The notes under the pieces are model-generated. The model saw only the letters and a list, made by a program, of their open reading frames with translations, had not been told where the DNA came from and ran no database searches. This document shows positions 38,781-50,173 of a stretch of 64,000 bases of DNA, one piece after another; the first letter of the stretch is position 1; every line of letters starts with the position of its first letter. This DNA comes from Serratia marcescens. Lineage in GTDB: Bacteria > Pseudomonadota > Gammaproteobacteria > Enterobacterales > Enterobacteriaceae. The stretch lies in NCBI RefSeq assembly GCF_006715005.1, contig NZ_VFMJ01000001.1:2294001-2358000 (forward strand). The letters run 5' to 3'. Made by a program: the position numbers and the translations under genes.

Positions 38781-39764
38781 ATGAGTTCAGTCCCACACTG
38801 CATCACCGCCGCCGATATTGCCACCGCCGCCGACGTTATCGCCGGGCATGCCCTGCGCACGCCGGTCATGACTTCGCGTCAGGCCGATCAGATCGCCGGC
38901 GCGCAGCTGTTCTTCAAGTGCGAAAATTTTCAGCGCATCGGCGCCTTCAAATTTCGCGGCGCCTATAACGCCATCGCGCAACTCAGTGCAGAGCAACGCC
39001 GGGCCGGAGTGATCGCCTTTTCATCCGGCAACCACGCGCAGGCGATAGCGCTGGCGGCACACGAGCTGGGCGTCAACGCCACCATCGTGATGCCCCATGA
39101 CGCCCCTGCGGCCAAGCTGGCGGCCACGCGCGGCTATGGCGCCAACGTGGTCATCTATCAGCGCCACAGCGAAGATCGTGAAGAAATCACCCGACGCCTG
39201 GCCGCAGAGCGGGGCCTGTCGCTGGTGCCACCGTACGATTACCCGCAGGTGATCGCCGGCCAGGGCACCGCCGCCAAGGAGCTGTTTGAAGAGACCGGGC
39301 CATTGGATCTGCTGTTGGTGTGCACCGGCGGCGGCGGCCTGCTGGCCGGCAGCGCGGTAGCGGCGCATCACTGGTCACCGGGCTGCCGCGTGTTCGGCGT
39401 CGAGCCCGAAGCCGGCAACGACGTTCAGCAAGCCTTTCTGCGTGGCGAACCGGTGCACATCCCGGTGCCGAAAACTATTGCCGACGGCGCGCAGACCCAA
39501 CAGGTCGGGCGGCTGGCCTTCCCGATCATTCAGGCCTATGTCGAAGGCATTCTGACGGTCAGCGACGCTCAGCTGTGTCGGCAAATGCGCTTCTTTATGG
39601 AACGGATGAAAATGGTGGTCGAACCGACCGGCTGCCTGGCGGCCGCGGCGGCGATGAACAGCCTGCTCGATCTGCGCGGTAAAAAGGTCGGCGTTATCGT
39701 CAGCGGCGGCAACCTCGACATCGACAAGATTGCGCACTATCTCGCCCTGGCCGGCGAAAATTAA
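38781..39764 (+). CDS. Threonine/serine dehydratase-like, probable threo-3-hydroxyaspartate ammonia-lyase
   Basis: A 327-aa PLP enzyme of fold type II. The PLP lysine is in RIGAFKFRGAYNAIAQL (about residue 57), the pocket FSSGNHAQAIALAA binds substrate, and TGGGGLLAGSA holds the phosphate. There is no ACT regulatory domain, unlike IlvA. Members next to a YheO/DauR regulator are often threo-3-hydroxyaspartate ammonia-lyases (giving oxaloacetate and ammonia), but serine racemase or catabolic threonine dehydratase is also possible. Located between lolC and mfd, an accessory position. Confidence 0.83.
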   Translation: MSSVPHCITAADIATAADVIAGHALRTPVMTSRQADQIAGAQLFFKCENFQRIGAFKFRGAYNAIAQLSAEQRRAGVIAFSSGNHAQAIALAAHELGVNATIVMPHDAPAAKLAATRGYGANVVIYQRHSEDREEITRRLAAERGLSLVPPYDYPQVIAGQGTAAKELFEETGPLDLLLVCTGGGGLLAGSAVAAHHWSPGCRVFGVEPEAGNDVQQAFLRGEPVHIPVPKTIADGAQTQQVGRLAFPIIQAYVEGILTVSDAQLCRQMRFFMERMKMVVEPTGCLAAAAAMNSLLDLRGKKVGVIVSGGNLDIDKIAHYLALAGEN

Positions 39765-39916
39765 CGCGGCGCATCGGTTAAATAGCAGACGGAACATCAG
39801 GGTATAGCGCTTTTTGCTGTGTCAGTTTGGCGGCCGCTGGGCTACTATAAACAGCATAAAGGCGCTGGGTTATCCGTGCCGGGACGCCATCCAACACATT
39901 GATTAAAGATACCTGA

Positions 39917-42900
39917 ATGAGCACTTCCGATAGCCGTAACCGTTCTTCATCCCCTCGTTATTCTCTGCCCGATCGCGCGGGCGATCTGCGCCAGCTGGGG
40001 CAACTGACCGGCGCGGCCTGCGCCGTGGAGTGCGCCGAGATCGTCGAACGCCACCCTGGCCCGGTGATGCTGATCGCGCCGGACATGCAAAACGCCCTGC
40101 GGCTGCGCGACGAGCTCCAGCAGTTCACCGACCAGATGGTGACCACGCTGTCCGACTGGGAAACCCTGCCGTACGACAGCTTCTCGCCGCATCAGGAAAT
40201 CATCTCAGATCGTTTGTCGAGCCTGTATCACCTGCCGACCATGGCGCGCGGCGTGATCATTCTGCCGGTCAACACCCTGATGCAGCGCGTCTGCCCGCAC
40301 GAGTTCCTGCACGGCCACGCCCTGGTAATGAAAAAAGGCCAGCGCCTGTCGCGCGACAAGCTGCGCGCGCAGTTGGAACAGGCGGGCTACCGCAGCGTCG
40401 ATCAGGTGATGGAGCACGGCGAATTCGCCACCCGTGGCGCGCTGCTCGATCTTTACCCGATGGGCAGCGATGAGCCTTACCGCATCGACTTTTTCGATGA
40501 CGAAATCGACAGTCTGCGCATCTTCGACGTCGATACCCAGCGCACGCTGAGCGAAGTTGAGGCCATCAATCTGTTGCCGGCCCACGAGTTCCCCACCGAC
40601 AAGAATGCCATCGAGCTGTTCCGCAGCCAGTGGCGCGAGCAGTTTGAGGTGCGCCGCGACGCCGAGCATATCTATCAGCAGGTCAGCAAAAGCGCCTGGC
40701 CGGCCGGCATCGAATACTGGCAGCCGCTGTTCTTCAGCCAACCGCTGCCGTCGCTGTTCAGCTACCTGCCGGCCAACACGCTGATCGTCAACACCGGCGA
40801 TCTGGAGGGCGCCGCCGAGCGCTTCTGGCAGGACGTCAATCAGCGTTACGAAAGCCGCCGCGTCGATCCGATGCGGCCGCTGTTGGCGCCGGATACGCTG
40901 TGGCTGCGCGTTGACGCGCTGTTCGGCGAGCTGAAGGCCTGGCCGCGCATCGCGCTGAAAACTGATGAGCTGCCGGCCAAGGCCGGCAATACCAATCTGG
41001 ACTACCATGCCCTGCCCGATCTGGCGGTGCAGGCGCAGCATAAATCCCCGCTGGATAATCTGCGGCGCTTTATCGAAGGCTTCGACGGCAGCGTGATTTT
41101 CTCCGTCGAGAGCGAGGGGCGGCGTGAAACGCTGCAGGATCTGCTCGGCCGCATCAAGCTGGCGCCGGCGCTGATTCAGCGCCTCGATCAGGCGGAAACG
41201 GCGGGCCGTTACATGATGGTCGGCGCCGCCGAACACGGCTTCCTCGACGGCCTGCGCCAGCGGGCGCTGATCTGCGAAAGCGATCTGCTCGGCGAGCGCG
41301 TCAGCCGCCGCCGGCAGGATAACCGACGCACCATCAATACCGATACCCTGATCCGCAACCTGGCGGAGCTGCATCCCGGCCAGCCGGTGGTGCATCTGGA
41401 GCACGGCGTCGGCCGCTACGTCGGCCTGACCACGCTGGAGGCCGGCGGCATCAAGGCCGAGTACCTGATCCTCTCCTACGCCGGTGAGGACAAGCTGTAC
41501 GTGCCGGTTTCTTCGCTGCATCTGATCAGCCGTTATGCCGGCGGCGCGGACGAAAACGCCCCGCTGCACAAACTGGGCGGCGACGCCTGGACGCGCGCGC
41601 GGCAGAAAGCGGCCGAACGGGTGCGCGACGTGGCGGCGGAGCTGCTGGATATCTACGCCCAGCGTGCCGCCAAGGCCGGTTTCGCCTTCAAACACAACCG
41701 CGAACAGTACCAGCTGTTCTGCCAGAGCTTCCCGTTCGAAACCACGCCGGATCAGGAACAGGCGATCAATGCGGTGCTGAGCGATATGTGCCAACCGCTG
41801 GCGATGGACCGCCTGGTATGCGGCGACGTCGGCTTCGGCAAAACCGAAGTGGCGATGCGCGCCGCCTTCCTGGCGGTGGAAAACGGCAAGCAGGTGGCGG
41901 TGCTGGTGCCGACCACCCTGCTGGCGCAACAGCACTTCGACAACTTCCGCGATCGCTTCGCCACCTGGCCGATCCGCATCGAGATGATGTCGCGCTTCCG
42001 CAGTGCCAAAGAGCAGCAGCAGGTGCTGGACGACGCGGCCGAAGGCAAGGTGGACATCATCATCGGCACCCACAAGCTGTTGCAGAGCGATCTGCGCTGG
42101 AAAGACCTGGGGCTGCTGATCGTCGATGAAGAGCACCGCTTTGGCGTGCGCCACAAGGAGCGCATCAAAGCGATGCGCGCCGACGTCGATATCCTGACGC
42201 TGACCGCCACGCCGATCCCGCGTACGCTGAACATGGCGATGAGCGGCATGCGCGATCTGTCGATCATCGCCACCCCACCGGCGCGCCGGCTGGCGGTCAA
42301 GACCTTCGTGCGCGAATACGACAGCCTGGTGGTGCGCGAGGCGATCCTGCGCGAAGTGCTGCGCGGCGGCCAGGTTTACTACCTCTACAACGACGTGGAA
42401 AACATCGAGAAAGCGGCGCAGCGCCTGGCGGAACTGGTGCCGGAAGCGCGCATCGCCATCGGCCACGGCCAGATGCGCGAACGCGATCTGGAACGGGTGA
42501 TGAACGATTTCCATCACCAGCGCTTCAACGTGCTGGTGTGCACTACCATCATCGAAACCGGCATCGATATCCCCAGCGCCAACACCATCATCATTGAGCG
42601 CGCCGATCGCTTCGGCCTGGCGCAGCTGCACCAGCTGCGCGGCCGCGTCGGGCGTTCGCACCATCAGGCTTACGCCTATCTGTTGACGCCAAACCCGAAA
42701 GCCATGGGCACCGACGCCCATAAACGGCTCGAAGCCATCGCGTCGCTGGAAGATCTCGGCGCCGGTTTCGCCCTGGCGACCCACGATCTGGAGATCCGCG
42801 GCGCCGGTGAGCTGCTGGGCGAAGACCAGAGCGGCCAGATGACCACCGTCGGTTTCTCGCTCTACATGGAGCTGCTGGAAAGCGCCGTCGACGCGTTGAA

Positions 42901-43390
42901 AAACGGCCGCGAACCGTCACTGGAAGATCTCACCAGCAGCCAGACCGAAGTGGAGCTGCGCATGCCGGCGCTGTTGCCGGAAGACTTCATTCCCGACGTC
43001 AATACCCGCCTGTCACTGTATAAGCGCATCGCCAGCGCGAAGAACGACGGCGAGCTGGATGAGCTGAAGGTCGAGCTGATCGACCGCTTCGGCCAGCTGC
43101 CGGATGCGGCGCGCAACCTGTTGCAGTGCGCGGCGCTGCGCCTGCATGCGCAGAAGCTGGGGATCAAACGCATCGAGAGCAACGAGCGCGGCGGCTTTAT
43201 CGAGTTCGGCGACAACAACCGCGTCGACCCGGGTTATCTGATCGGCCTGCTGCAGGGCAATCCGCAGGTTTACCGCCTGGACGGCCCGAGCAAGCTGAAG
43301 TTCACGCTCGATCTGGCCGATCGCCAGAAACGCCTGACGTTCACCGAAGAGCTGCTGGACGCCTTCCGCGAACACACGCTGGCGGCCTGA
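39917..43390 (+). CDS. mfd: Transcription-repair coupling factor Mfd
   Basis: An 1157-aa DNA translocase that removes stalled RNA polymerase and recruits UvrA. Order of parts: UvrB-like damage domain (about 1-330), RNA-polymerase interaction domain around 490-570 (GVGRYVGLTTLEAGG), translocase domains with Walker A GDVGFGKTEVAMRAA (about 637), DEEH box LLIVDEEHRFGVRHKER, motif SAT-like LTATPIPRTLNMAMSG, TRG and the C-terminal autoinhibitory D7 domain. The length is close to E. coli (1148); the first about 12 residues are a non-conserved Ser-rich tip. A hairpin follows. Confidence 0.98.
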   Translation: MSTSDSRNRSSSPRYSLPDRAGDLRQLGQLTGAACAVECAEIVERHPGPVMLIAPDMQNALRLRDELQQFTDQMVTTLSDWETLPYDSFSPHQEIISDRLSSLYHLPTMARGVIILPVNTLMQRVCPHEFLHGHALVMKKGQRLSRDKLRAQLEQAGYRSVDQVMEHGEFATRGALLDLYPMGSDEPYRIDFFDDEIDSLRIFDVDTQRTLSEVEAINLLPAHEFPTDKNAIELFRSQWREQFEVRRDAEHIYQQVSKSAWPAGIEYWQPLFFSQPLPSLFSYLPANTLIVNTGDLEGAAERFWQDVNQRYESRRVDPMRPLLAPDTLWLRVDALFGELKAWPRIALKTDELPAKAGNTNLDYHALPDLAVQAQHKSPLDNLRRFIEGFDGSVIFSVESEGRRETLQDLLGRIKLAPALIQRLDQAETAGRYMMVGAAEHGFLDGLRQRALICESDLLGERVSRRRQDNRRTINTDTLIRNLAELHPGQPVVHLEHGVGRYVGLTTLEAGGIKAEYLILSYAGEDKLYVPVSSLHLISRYAGGADENAPLHKLGGDAWTRARQKAAERVRDVAAELLDIYAQRAAKAGFAFKHNREQYQLFCQSFPFETTPDQEQAINAVLSDMCQPLAMDRLVCGDVGFGKTEVAMRAAFLAVENGKQVAVLVPTTLLAQQHFDNFRDRFATWPIRIEMMSRFRSAKEQQQVLDDAAEGKVDIIIGTHKLLQSDLRWKDLGLLIVDEEHRFGVRHKERIKAMRADVDILTLTATPIPRTLNMAMSGMRDLSIIATPPARRLAVKTFVREYDSLVVREAILREVLRGGQVYYLYNDVENIEKAAQRLAELVPEARIAIGHGQMRERDLERVMNDFHHQRFNVLVCTTIIETGIDIPSANTIIIERADRFGLAQLHQLRGRVGRSHHQAYAYLLTPNPKAMGTDAHKRLEAIASLEDLGAGFALATHDLEIRGAGELLGEDQSGQMTTVGFSLYMELLESAVDALKNGREPSLEDLTSSQTEVELRMPALLPEDFIPDVNTRLSLYKRIASAKNDGELDELKVELIDRFGQLPDAARNLLQCAALRLHAQKLGIKRIESNERGGFIEFGDNNRVDPGYLIGLLQGNPQVYRLDGPSKLKFTLDLADRQKRLTFTEELLDAFREHTLAA

Positions 43391-43395
43391 ACCAA

Positions 43396-43422
43396 CGCCT
43401 CCCGCCTGCACGGCGGGAGGCG
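43396..43422. terminator. Hairpin between convergent mfd and the diguanylate cyclase gene
   Basis: CGCCTCCCGCC-tgcac-GGCGGGAGGCG, 11-bp perfect arms, no long T tract. Confidence 0.65.
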
Positions 43423-43424
43423 GC

Positions 43425-44525
43425 TTATTCGCGCGGAAAACCGGCCCCCAGCGGCGCCAGCTGCATCACGCGGCTGGTTACCACCCGGTTTTTGCCGCTG
43501 CGCTTCGCCTCATATAATGCTTCGTCGGTCATGGCGATCGCCTTGTCCAGCGTCATGCCGGGCAGATACAGCGACACGCCGATGGACAGCGTGATATGTG
43601 CTTCGTCGTGCGCATTCAGCAAGAACGTCGAACTTTCCACCGCGCTGCGAATGCGCTCCGCCACTCCGCCGATGAGCTGCGGATCGTAGCTGGCGGTGAT
43701 CACCATAAACTCCTCGCCGCCGTAGCGCCCGACAAAGTCCTCGTTACGCACGCTGTTTTGCAGCAGCCGGCCGACGCTCGCCAGCAGCACGTCACCGGCC
43801 GGGTGACCGTAGGTATCGTTGATGCTTTTGAAGTTATCCAAATCGAGGATCATCAGCCCGCACGGACGACGTTCGGCACGCTGCAGCATCAGCTGGTAAT
43901 CGACGCTGGCGCGGTTGTTGATGTGGGTCAGGCTGTCGGTCGTGGCGCGCGCGCGCATCGCGAAATAGGCGTAGATATGACGCTCTTTGAAATTCAGCGC
44001 ATGATAGCAAATCGCCAGGCAGAGCGCGGACACGGCCTGGTACAGCAACACATCCGTCCATAGCCCGCTCAGGTCCACCAGCAGCCACACCACCGCGATG
44101 CGATACAGCGCGATGACGCCGATCGTCAGGTAAAACGTCCGATGGGATTTCTTCAGCCACACCCGCGACAGCAGCAGTGGCGCAATGATTGAAGCGATGA
44201 ACAGGTTATCGACGGTGACGCCGCCGGTGAGCGCCATGGCGAACAGAAAACTCACCAGCCCGCTGACGCCGCCGCCGAAGAAGGTCACCAGTATCATCGG
44301 GATCATCGCAAAGCTGTAATGCACCTTATCGGTCAACGCCAGCCTATCCTGACTCAAATACAGCACCGCCACCCCGGCCAGCAGGCCGAAAACGACGCGT
44401 TTCCACAACGCAGAACGGTAAGAAAACGGGGCACTCTTGCTGAGAACGAAATAGCTTACCGACAGCGTGGCATAGGTAATGCAAGCGTCGCTGTAAAGGG
44501 TGGAAATGGACGCAATGTAAGTCAT
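43425..44525 (-). CDS. Membrane diguanylate cyclase with GGEEF domain
   Basis: A 366-aa protein making cyclic di-GMP from GTP. The N-terminal half has about five to six hydrophobic helices (5TMR-LYT-like; FAMIPMILVTFFGGGVSGLVSFL), and the C-terminal half is a GGDEF domain. The active site reads VGRYGGEEFMVI and the metal/GTP part LMILDLDNFKSINDTYGHPAGD. An inhibitory I-site RxxD (RNED) lies five residues before GGEEF, so product feedback is expected. The signal sensed is unknown. It is one of many such enzymes in the genus and not tied to a neighbour. Confidence 0.9.
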   Translation of the reverse strand: MTYIASISTLYSDACITYATLSVSYFVLSKSAPFSYRSALWKRVVFGLLAGVAVLYLSQDRLALTDKVHYSFAMIPMILVTFFGGGVSGLVSFLFAMALTGGVTVDNLFIASIIAPLLLSRVWLKKSHRTFYLTIGVIALYRIAVVWLLVDLSGLWTDVLLYQAVSALCLAICYHALNFKERHIYAYFAMRARATTDSLTHINNRASVDYQLMLQRAERRPCGLMILDLDNFKSINDTYGHPAGDVLLASVGRLLQNSVRNEDFVGRYGGEEFMVITASYDPQLIGGVAERIRSAVESSTFLLNAHDEAHITLSIGVSLYLPGMTLDKAIAMTDEALYEAKRSGKNRVVTSRVMQLAPLGAGFPRE

Positions 44526-44723
44526 AGATAGTCAGCGCGCTCCTCGGGATCGCCAGGGGTAATGTACAGACGTTGAATAACGCATCCCTGTCGTCTCCGC
44601 TTCAGCGGCGGCCATTTTACACGGTCTATTAATAGAGTAGCAGTTCTATCTTATCGCCAAGCCGTCTATCTCACGACGCTCGCTTCAGGCTACTCTGTCC
44701 TTTGTATATCGGGGGAGAAACGC

Positions 44724-45209
44724 ATGAATATCGACGATGAACTGCAGGCGCTCAGCGAACAGGAAGCGACGCTGGCCTTTACCCATTTTGACGCCACCAC
44801 CGCCTGGGAGCTGGGCGCGGCGCTGAAAACCGCCGCCGAGCGACGCGGCCTGAGCATCGCCATCGAAATCCAACTGGCCGGGCAAACGCTGTTTTATTAC
44901 GCCCTGCCGGGCGCCACGCCGGACATTGCCGACTGGGTGCGGCGCAAGCGCAATCTGGTGAACCATTTTCACAAAAGTTCGTACGCCATCGGCCTGCGTC
45001 TGCAGCAGCGGCAAACGTCGCTGGAGGAGCGCTACGGGCTGAGCGTGCGCGACTATTCGGTGCACGGCGGCGCCTTCCCGCTCACCCTGACCGGCCTCGG
45101 CTGCGTCGGCAGCATCAGCATTTCCGGCGCGCCGCAGAAGGAAGATCACCAGCTGTTGGTAAGCACTTTAGCCCACTTTCTCGGCTTATCCCTACCCGCT
45201 CTGCACTAA
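44724..45209 (+). CDS. Heme-degrading-domain (UPF0303/HbpS-like) protein
   Basis: A 161-aa cytoplasmic protein of the UPF0303 group, related to HbpS/GlcG (PF03928). Visible traits: TTAWELGAALKTAAERRGLSIAI, a FYYALPGATPDIADWVRRKRN segment and the Gly-rich end GAFPLTLTGLGCVGSISISG with PQKEDHQLL. Related proteins bind heme or support cofactor handling, and the eukaryotic homologue joins tail-anchored protein sorting. No signal peptide. The biochemical role here is not established. Confidence 0.8.
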   Translation: MNIDDELQALSEQEATLAFTHFDATTAWELGAALKTAAERRGLSIAIEIQLAGQTLFYYALPGATPDIADWVRRKRNLVNHFHKSSYAIGLRLQQRQTSLEERYGLSVRDYSVHGGAFPLTLTGLGCVGSISISGAPQKEDHQLLVSTLAHFLGLSLPALH

Positions 45210-45441
45210 CCGTCAAAACCTTGATTATTCCTTTCTTTTTCAGCCGCAGAATCTGCGGCTGACTTACCTGTTAACGGCATTTAGCGCCGGATAAAACGAC
45301 GACTCTCTGATTTCCTGTGCCAAATTGACACAGGTCTGGTAATCCGCTGAACAAAAGGCGTATGGTATCTGTCACGTGACAAGACGGACCTCATCGGGCC
45401 CGCCATTCCTTTCACTTTTGAAGATTTGGTACGCACCGTAG
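45210..45441. other. Upstream region of dauA with a perfect palindrome
   Basis: Contains CAGCCGCAGA-a-TCTGCGGCTG (45241-45261, written here in its two arms). It has a T tract on its left side only, so it does not look like a terminator for the upstream gene. Possible protein site or mRNA fold. No gene supported. Confidence 0.4.
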
Positions 45442-47130
45442 ATGAAAACGCATGAAATAAACAAAATTCGCCCCTTCAGCGCGCTGATAGATGCCTGCTG
45501 GCGGGAACCTTATAGCCTGGCGCGGTTGCTGAAAGACGCTATCGCCGGGGTGACGGTCGGTATTATCGCCATTCCGCTGGCGATGGCGCTGGCGATCGCC
45601 AGCGGCGTGCCGCCGCAGTACGGCCTGTATACCGCCGCCATCGCCGGCATTGTCATCGCCGTCAGCGGCGGTTCGCGCTACAGCGTCTCCGGCCCCACCG
45701 CCGCCTTCGTGGTGATCCTCTATCCGGTCTCGCAGCAGTTCGGCCTGGCCGGCCTGCTGGTCGCCACGCTGATCTCCGGGGTATTTCTGCTGCTGATGGG
45801 GCTGGCGCGCCTTGGCCGGCTGATCGAGTACATTCCGCTGCCGGTGACGCTGGGCTTTACCTCCGGCATCGCCATCACCATCGCCACCATGCAGATCAAG
45901 GACTTCTTCGGGCTGCAGCTGGCGCACACACCGGAAAATTACGTCGGCAAGCTGTACGCCCTGCTGCAGGCGCTGCCGACGCTGGATTTCGGCGATACCC
46001 TGATCGGCGCGGTGACGCTGCTGATCCTGATCTTCTGGCCCAAGCTCGGCCTGCGGGTGCCGGGCCACCTGCCGGCGCTGCTGGCGGGCACCGCGCTGAT
46101 GGGGCTGCTGGCGCTGTTTGACCACCCGGTGGCAACCATCGGCTCGCGCTTCAGCTACCTGCTGGCCGACGGCAGCAGCGGCCAAGGCATTCCGCCGATC
46201 CTGCCGCAGCTGTTGCTGCCCTGGGATCTGCCGGGCGGCGGCGGGCAGCCGTTCACTCTGAGTTGGCAAACCGTCTCCGCCCTGCTGCCGGCGGCGTTTT
46301 CGATGGCAATGCTCGGCGCGATCGAGTCACTGCTGTGCGCCGTGGTGCTCGACGGCATGACCGGCAAGAAGCATAACTCGAACAGCGAACTGATCGGCCA
46401 GGGCGCGGGCAACATCATCGCGCCGTTCTTCGGCGGCATCACCGCTACCGCCGCGATTGCCCGTTCGGCGGCCAACGTGCGCGCCGGTGCCACCTCACCG
46501 GTATCCGCCATCATCCACGCGCTGCTGGTGCTGTTGGCGCTGCTGGTGCTGGCGCCGTGGCTCTCTTATCTGCCGCTGGCGGCGATGGCGGCGCTGCTGT
46601 TGATGGTCGCCTGGAACATGAGTGAGGCCCACAAGGTGGTTTACCTGCTGCGCCGGGCGCCGAAGGACGACATTCTGGTGCTGCTGCTGTGCATGTCGCT
46701 GACGGTGCTGTTCGACATGGTGATCGCCATTACCGTGGGCATCGTGCTGGCTTCGCTGCTGTTTATGCGCCGCATCGCCCGCATGACGCGGCTGAGCGAG
46801 CTGAGTGCCGGCGACGGCCGCCTGGTGCTGCGGGTGAACGGCCCGCTGTTCTTCGCCGCCGCCGAGCGCATCTTTACCGAACTGCTGGCGCGCAGCGAAG
46901 GTTACCGCACGATCGTGCTGCAATGGGATGCGGTGCCGGTGCTCGACGCCGGCGGTCTGAGCGCCCTGCGTCGCTTTATCGACGTGCTGCCGGCGGACAA
47001 GAAACTGGTGATCACCGACGTGCCGTTCCAGCCGCTGAAAACCCTGGCGCGTGCGCGGGTGCAGCCGATCGAGGGCCGCTTGCAGTTCTACCCGACGCTG
47101 CCGGAAGCGCTGGCGGCCACCGGCGCCTAA
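45442..47130 (+). CDS. dauA: C4-dicarboxylic acid transporter DauA (SulP family)
   Basis: A 562-aa SLC26/SulP transporter, matching E. coli DauA (formerly YchM) along its length: [66 protein letters not shown]. About 12-14 helices are followed by a C-terminal STAS domain with the conserved [11 protein letters not shown]. DauA takes up succinate, fumarate and aspartate under aerobic acidic conditions. In E. coli it lies near prs; here it is convergent with kdsA about 8 kb away. Confidence 0.92.
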   Translation: MKTHEINKIRPFSALIDACWREPYSLARLLKDAIAGVTVGIIAIPLAMALAIASGVPPQYGLYTAAIAGIVIAVSGGSRYSVSGPTAAFVVILYPVSQQFGLAGLLVATLISGVFLLLMGLARLGRLIEYIPLPVTLGFTSGIAITIATMQIKDFFGLQLAHTPENYVGKLYALLQALPTLDFGDTLIGAVTLLILIFWPKLGLRVPGHLPALLAGTALMGLLALFDHPVATIGSRFSYLLADGSSGQGIPPILPQLLLPWDLPGGGGQPFTLSWQTVSALLPAAFSMAMLGAIESLLCAVVLDGMTGKKHNSNSELIGQGAGNIIAPFFGGITATAAIARSAANVRAGATSPVSAIIHALLVLLALLVLAPWLSYLPLAAMAALLLMVAWNMSEAHKVVYLLRRAPKDDILVLLLCMSLTVLFDMVIAITVGIVLASLLFMRRIARMTRLSELSAGDGRLVLRVNGPLFFAAAERIFTELLARSEGYRTIVLQWDAVPVLDAGGLSALRRFIDVLPADKKLVITDVPFQPLKTLARARVQPIEGRLQFYPTLPEALAATGA

Positions 47131-47134
47131 ACGT

Positions 47135-47163
47135 AAAAAAGCCCGACGAGTCGGGCTTTTTTT
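47135..47163. terminator. Bidirectional terminator between dauA and kdsA
   Basis: AAAAAAGCCCGAC-gag-TCGGGCTTTTTTT, with tracts on both sides. Confidence 0.92.
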
Positions 47164-47177
47164 ATGGCGACGAGCGC

Positions 47178-48896
<1,719 letters not shown>

Positions 48897-48900
<4 letters not shown>

Positions 48901-49295
48901 AGGTATCCCATCAGAAACGGTATTTTCGTCGTGGCAAGTTTAATTATCAGATACAGACAGCCCAACGCCAGCACGAACGCCACGGTTCGCAGCCGCTGAC
49001 TTTTGGTCTTCTTGCCCAATGCGACGTAGCCAAGCAGGATATAGATAATAACGCCAAACAGCTTCTCGGTCAGCCATGAGTCCATACCCAGCAGCGGATA
49101 AAACCCGAACGTCACCACCAGCGCGATGCCGCTGACGAACAGCAGCGTATCGTTCAAGTGCGGCGCTATCTTGACCCAGCGGCGGCCCATGATCGGCGAG
49201 CGGCGCCACTGCCAAAAGAAACGCAGCACAAACAAGGTAATACTGATGGCGACCGTCAGCAAATGGAAATGTTTCAACGCGGTGTATGCAGTCAT
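48897..49295 (-). CDS. sirB2: SirB2 family membrane protein
   Basis: A 132-aa inner-membrane protein with four hydrophobic helices (about residues 8-27, 48-66, 76-92 and 103-124). It matches the SirB2 family (HFHLLTVAISITLFVLRFFW, HLNDTLLFVSGIAL). Function unknown. It lies between prmC (44 nt upstream) and sirB1 (overlapping). Confidence 0.92.
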
Positions 49296-49339
49296 GATGC
49301 TCCCTTAAATGGCTCGGGCGTCGTTATTATGAGAGGCGC

Positions 49340-50173
49340 TTACCCCGGCCATTGGCCGAGCGTCACGCGGTCGTTGTCGCCGTAATCACGGTGGGTGGCG
49401 ACAGCGGAAAATCCGGCGGCCTGCAGCAGCGCGCGCACGCTCTCACCCTGCTGCCAACCATGTTCCAACAGCAGCCAGCCCTGCGGCTGCAAATAGTGCG
49501 GCGCCTGGCGCACGATGGCGGCCAGATCCGCCAGCCCATGATCCGCGGCGACCAGCGCACTGCCGGGCTCGAAGCGCACGTCGCCCTGCGACAAATGCGG
49601 ATCGGCGGCGTCGATATAGGGTGGATTGCTGGCGATCAGTGCGAAGCGTTGCCCCGCCACCGGCGCAAACCAGCTGCCCTGTAGAAATCGGACGTTGTCG
49701 ATCTTCAGCTTGCGCGCATTGTGCTGCGCCAGCGCAACCGCCTCTGGCTGCACATCGATGCCGATAGCCGAACAATCCGGGCGCTCACTGGCCAGCGCCA
49801 GCGCGATGGCGCCGGTGCCGGTGCCGAGATCGAGGAAATGGCAGGGTTGCGGCGGCAGGCGCGCCAACGCCAGTTCCACCAGGCATTCGGTATCCGGGCG
49901 TGGGATCAGCGTCGCGGGTGAAACCGACAGCGGCAGCGACCAAAACTCGCGCTCGCCCACCAGATAGGCCACCGGCTCACCGCGTTCGCGGCGCGCCAGC
50001 AGCGTCTCCAGCTGCTGTTGCTGCGGCGGCGTCAGCAGGGTTTCGCCGAACGCCATCAGGAAGGTTCTGGCCTTGCCGGTCACGAAACCCAACAGGATTT
50101 CCGCGTCGCGCCGGGCGCTGTCGCTATGGGTCAAACGCGCGGCGGCGGTTTTCAGCCAGTGTTGATAGTCCAT
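49340..50173 (-). CDS. prmC: Peptide chain release factor N5-glutamine methyltransferase PrmC
   Basis: A 277-aa SAM-dependent methyltransferase that methylates the GGQ glutamine of release factors. The SAM loop is CHFLDLGTGTGAIALALA (about residues 112-129), and the substrate Gln-binding motif is ASNPPYI. I start at 50173 (MDYQHWLKT): its ATG shares a base with the prfA stop (TGATG), whereas the longer frame to 50491 would be translated out of frame through prfA. Confidence 0.96.
   Translation of the reverse strand: MDYQHWLKTAAARLTHSDSARRDAEILLGFVTGKARTFLMAFGETLLTPPQQQQLETLLARRERGEPVAYLVGEREFWSLPLSVSPATLIPRPDTECLVELALARLPPQPCHFLDLGTGTGAIALALASERPDCSAIGIDVQPEAVALAQHNARKLKIDNVRFLQGSWFAPVAGQRFALIASNPPYIDAADPHLSQGDVRFEPGSALVAADHGLADLAAIVRQAPHYLQPQGWLLLEHGWQQGESVRALLQAAGFSAVATHRDYGDNDRVTLGQWPG

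Noticed and set aside
40205..42784. 859-codon open frame on the minus strand opposite mfd
   Set aside because: It is a shadow of the GC-rich mfd codons; low-complexity His/Gln/Arg-rich translation with no domain, and mfd itself is certain.
45241..45261. Perfect palindrome taken as a terminator of the heme-degrading-domain gene
   Set aside because: The T tract is upstream, not downstream, in the plus direction.
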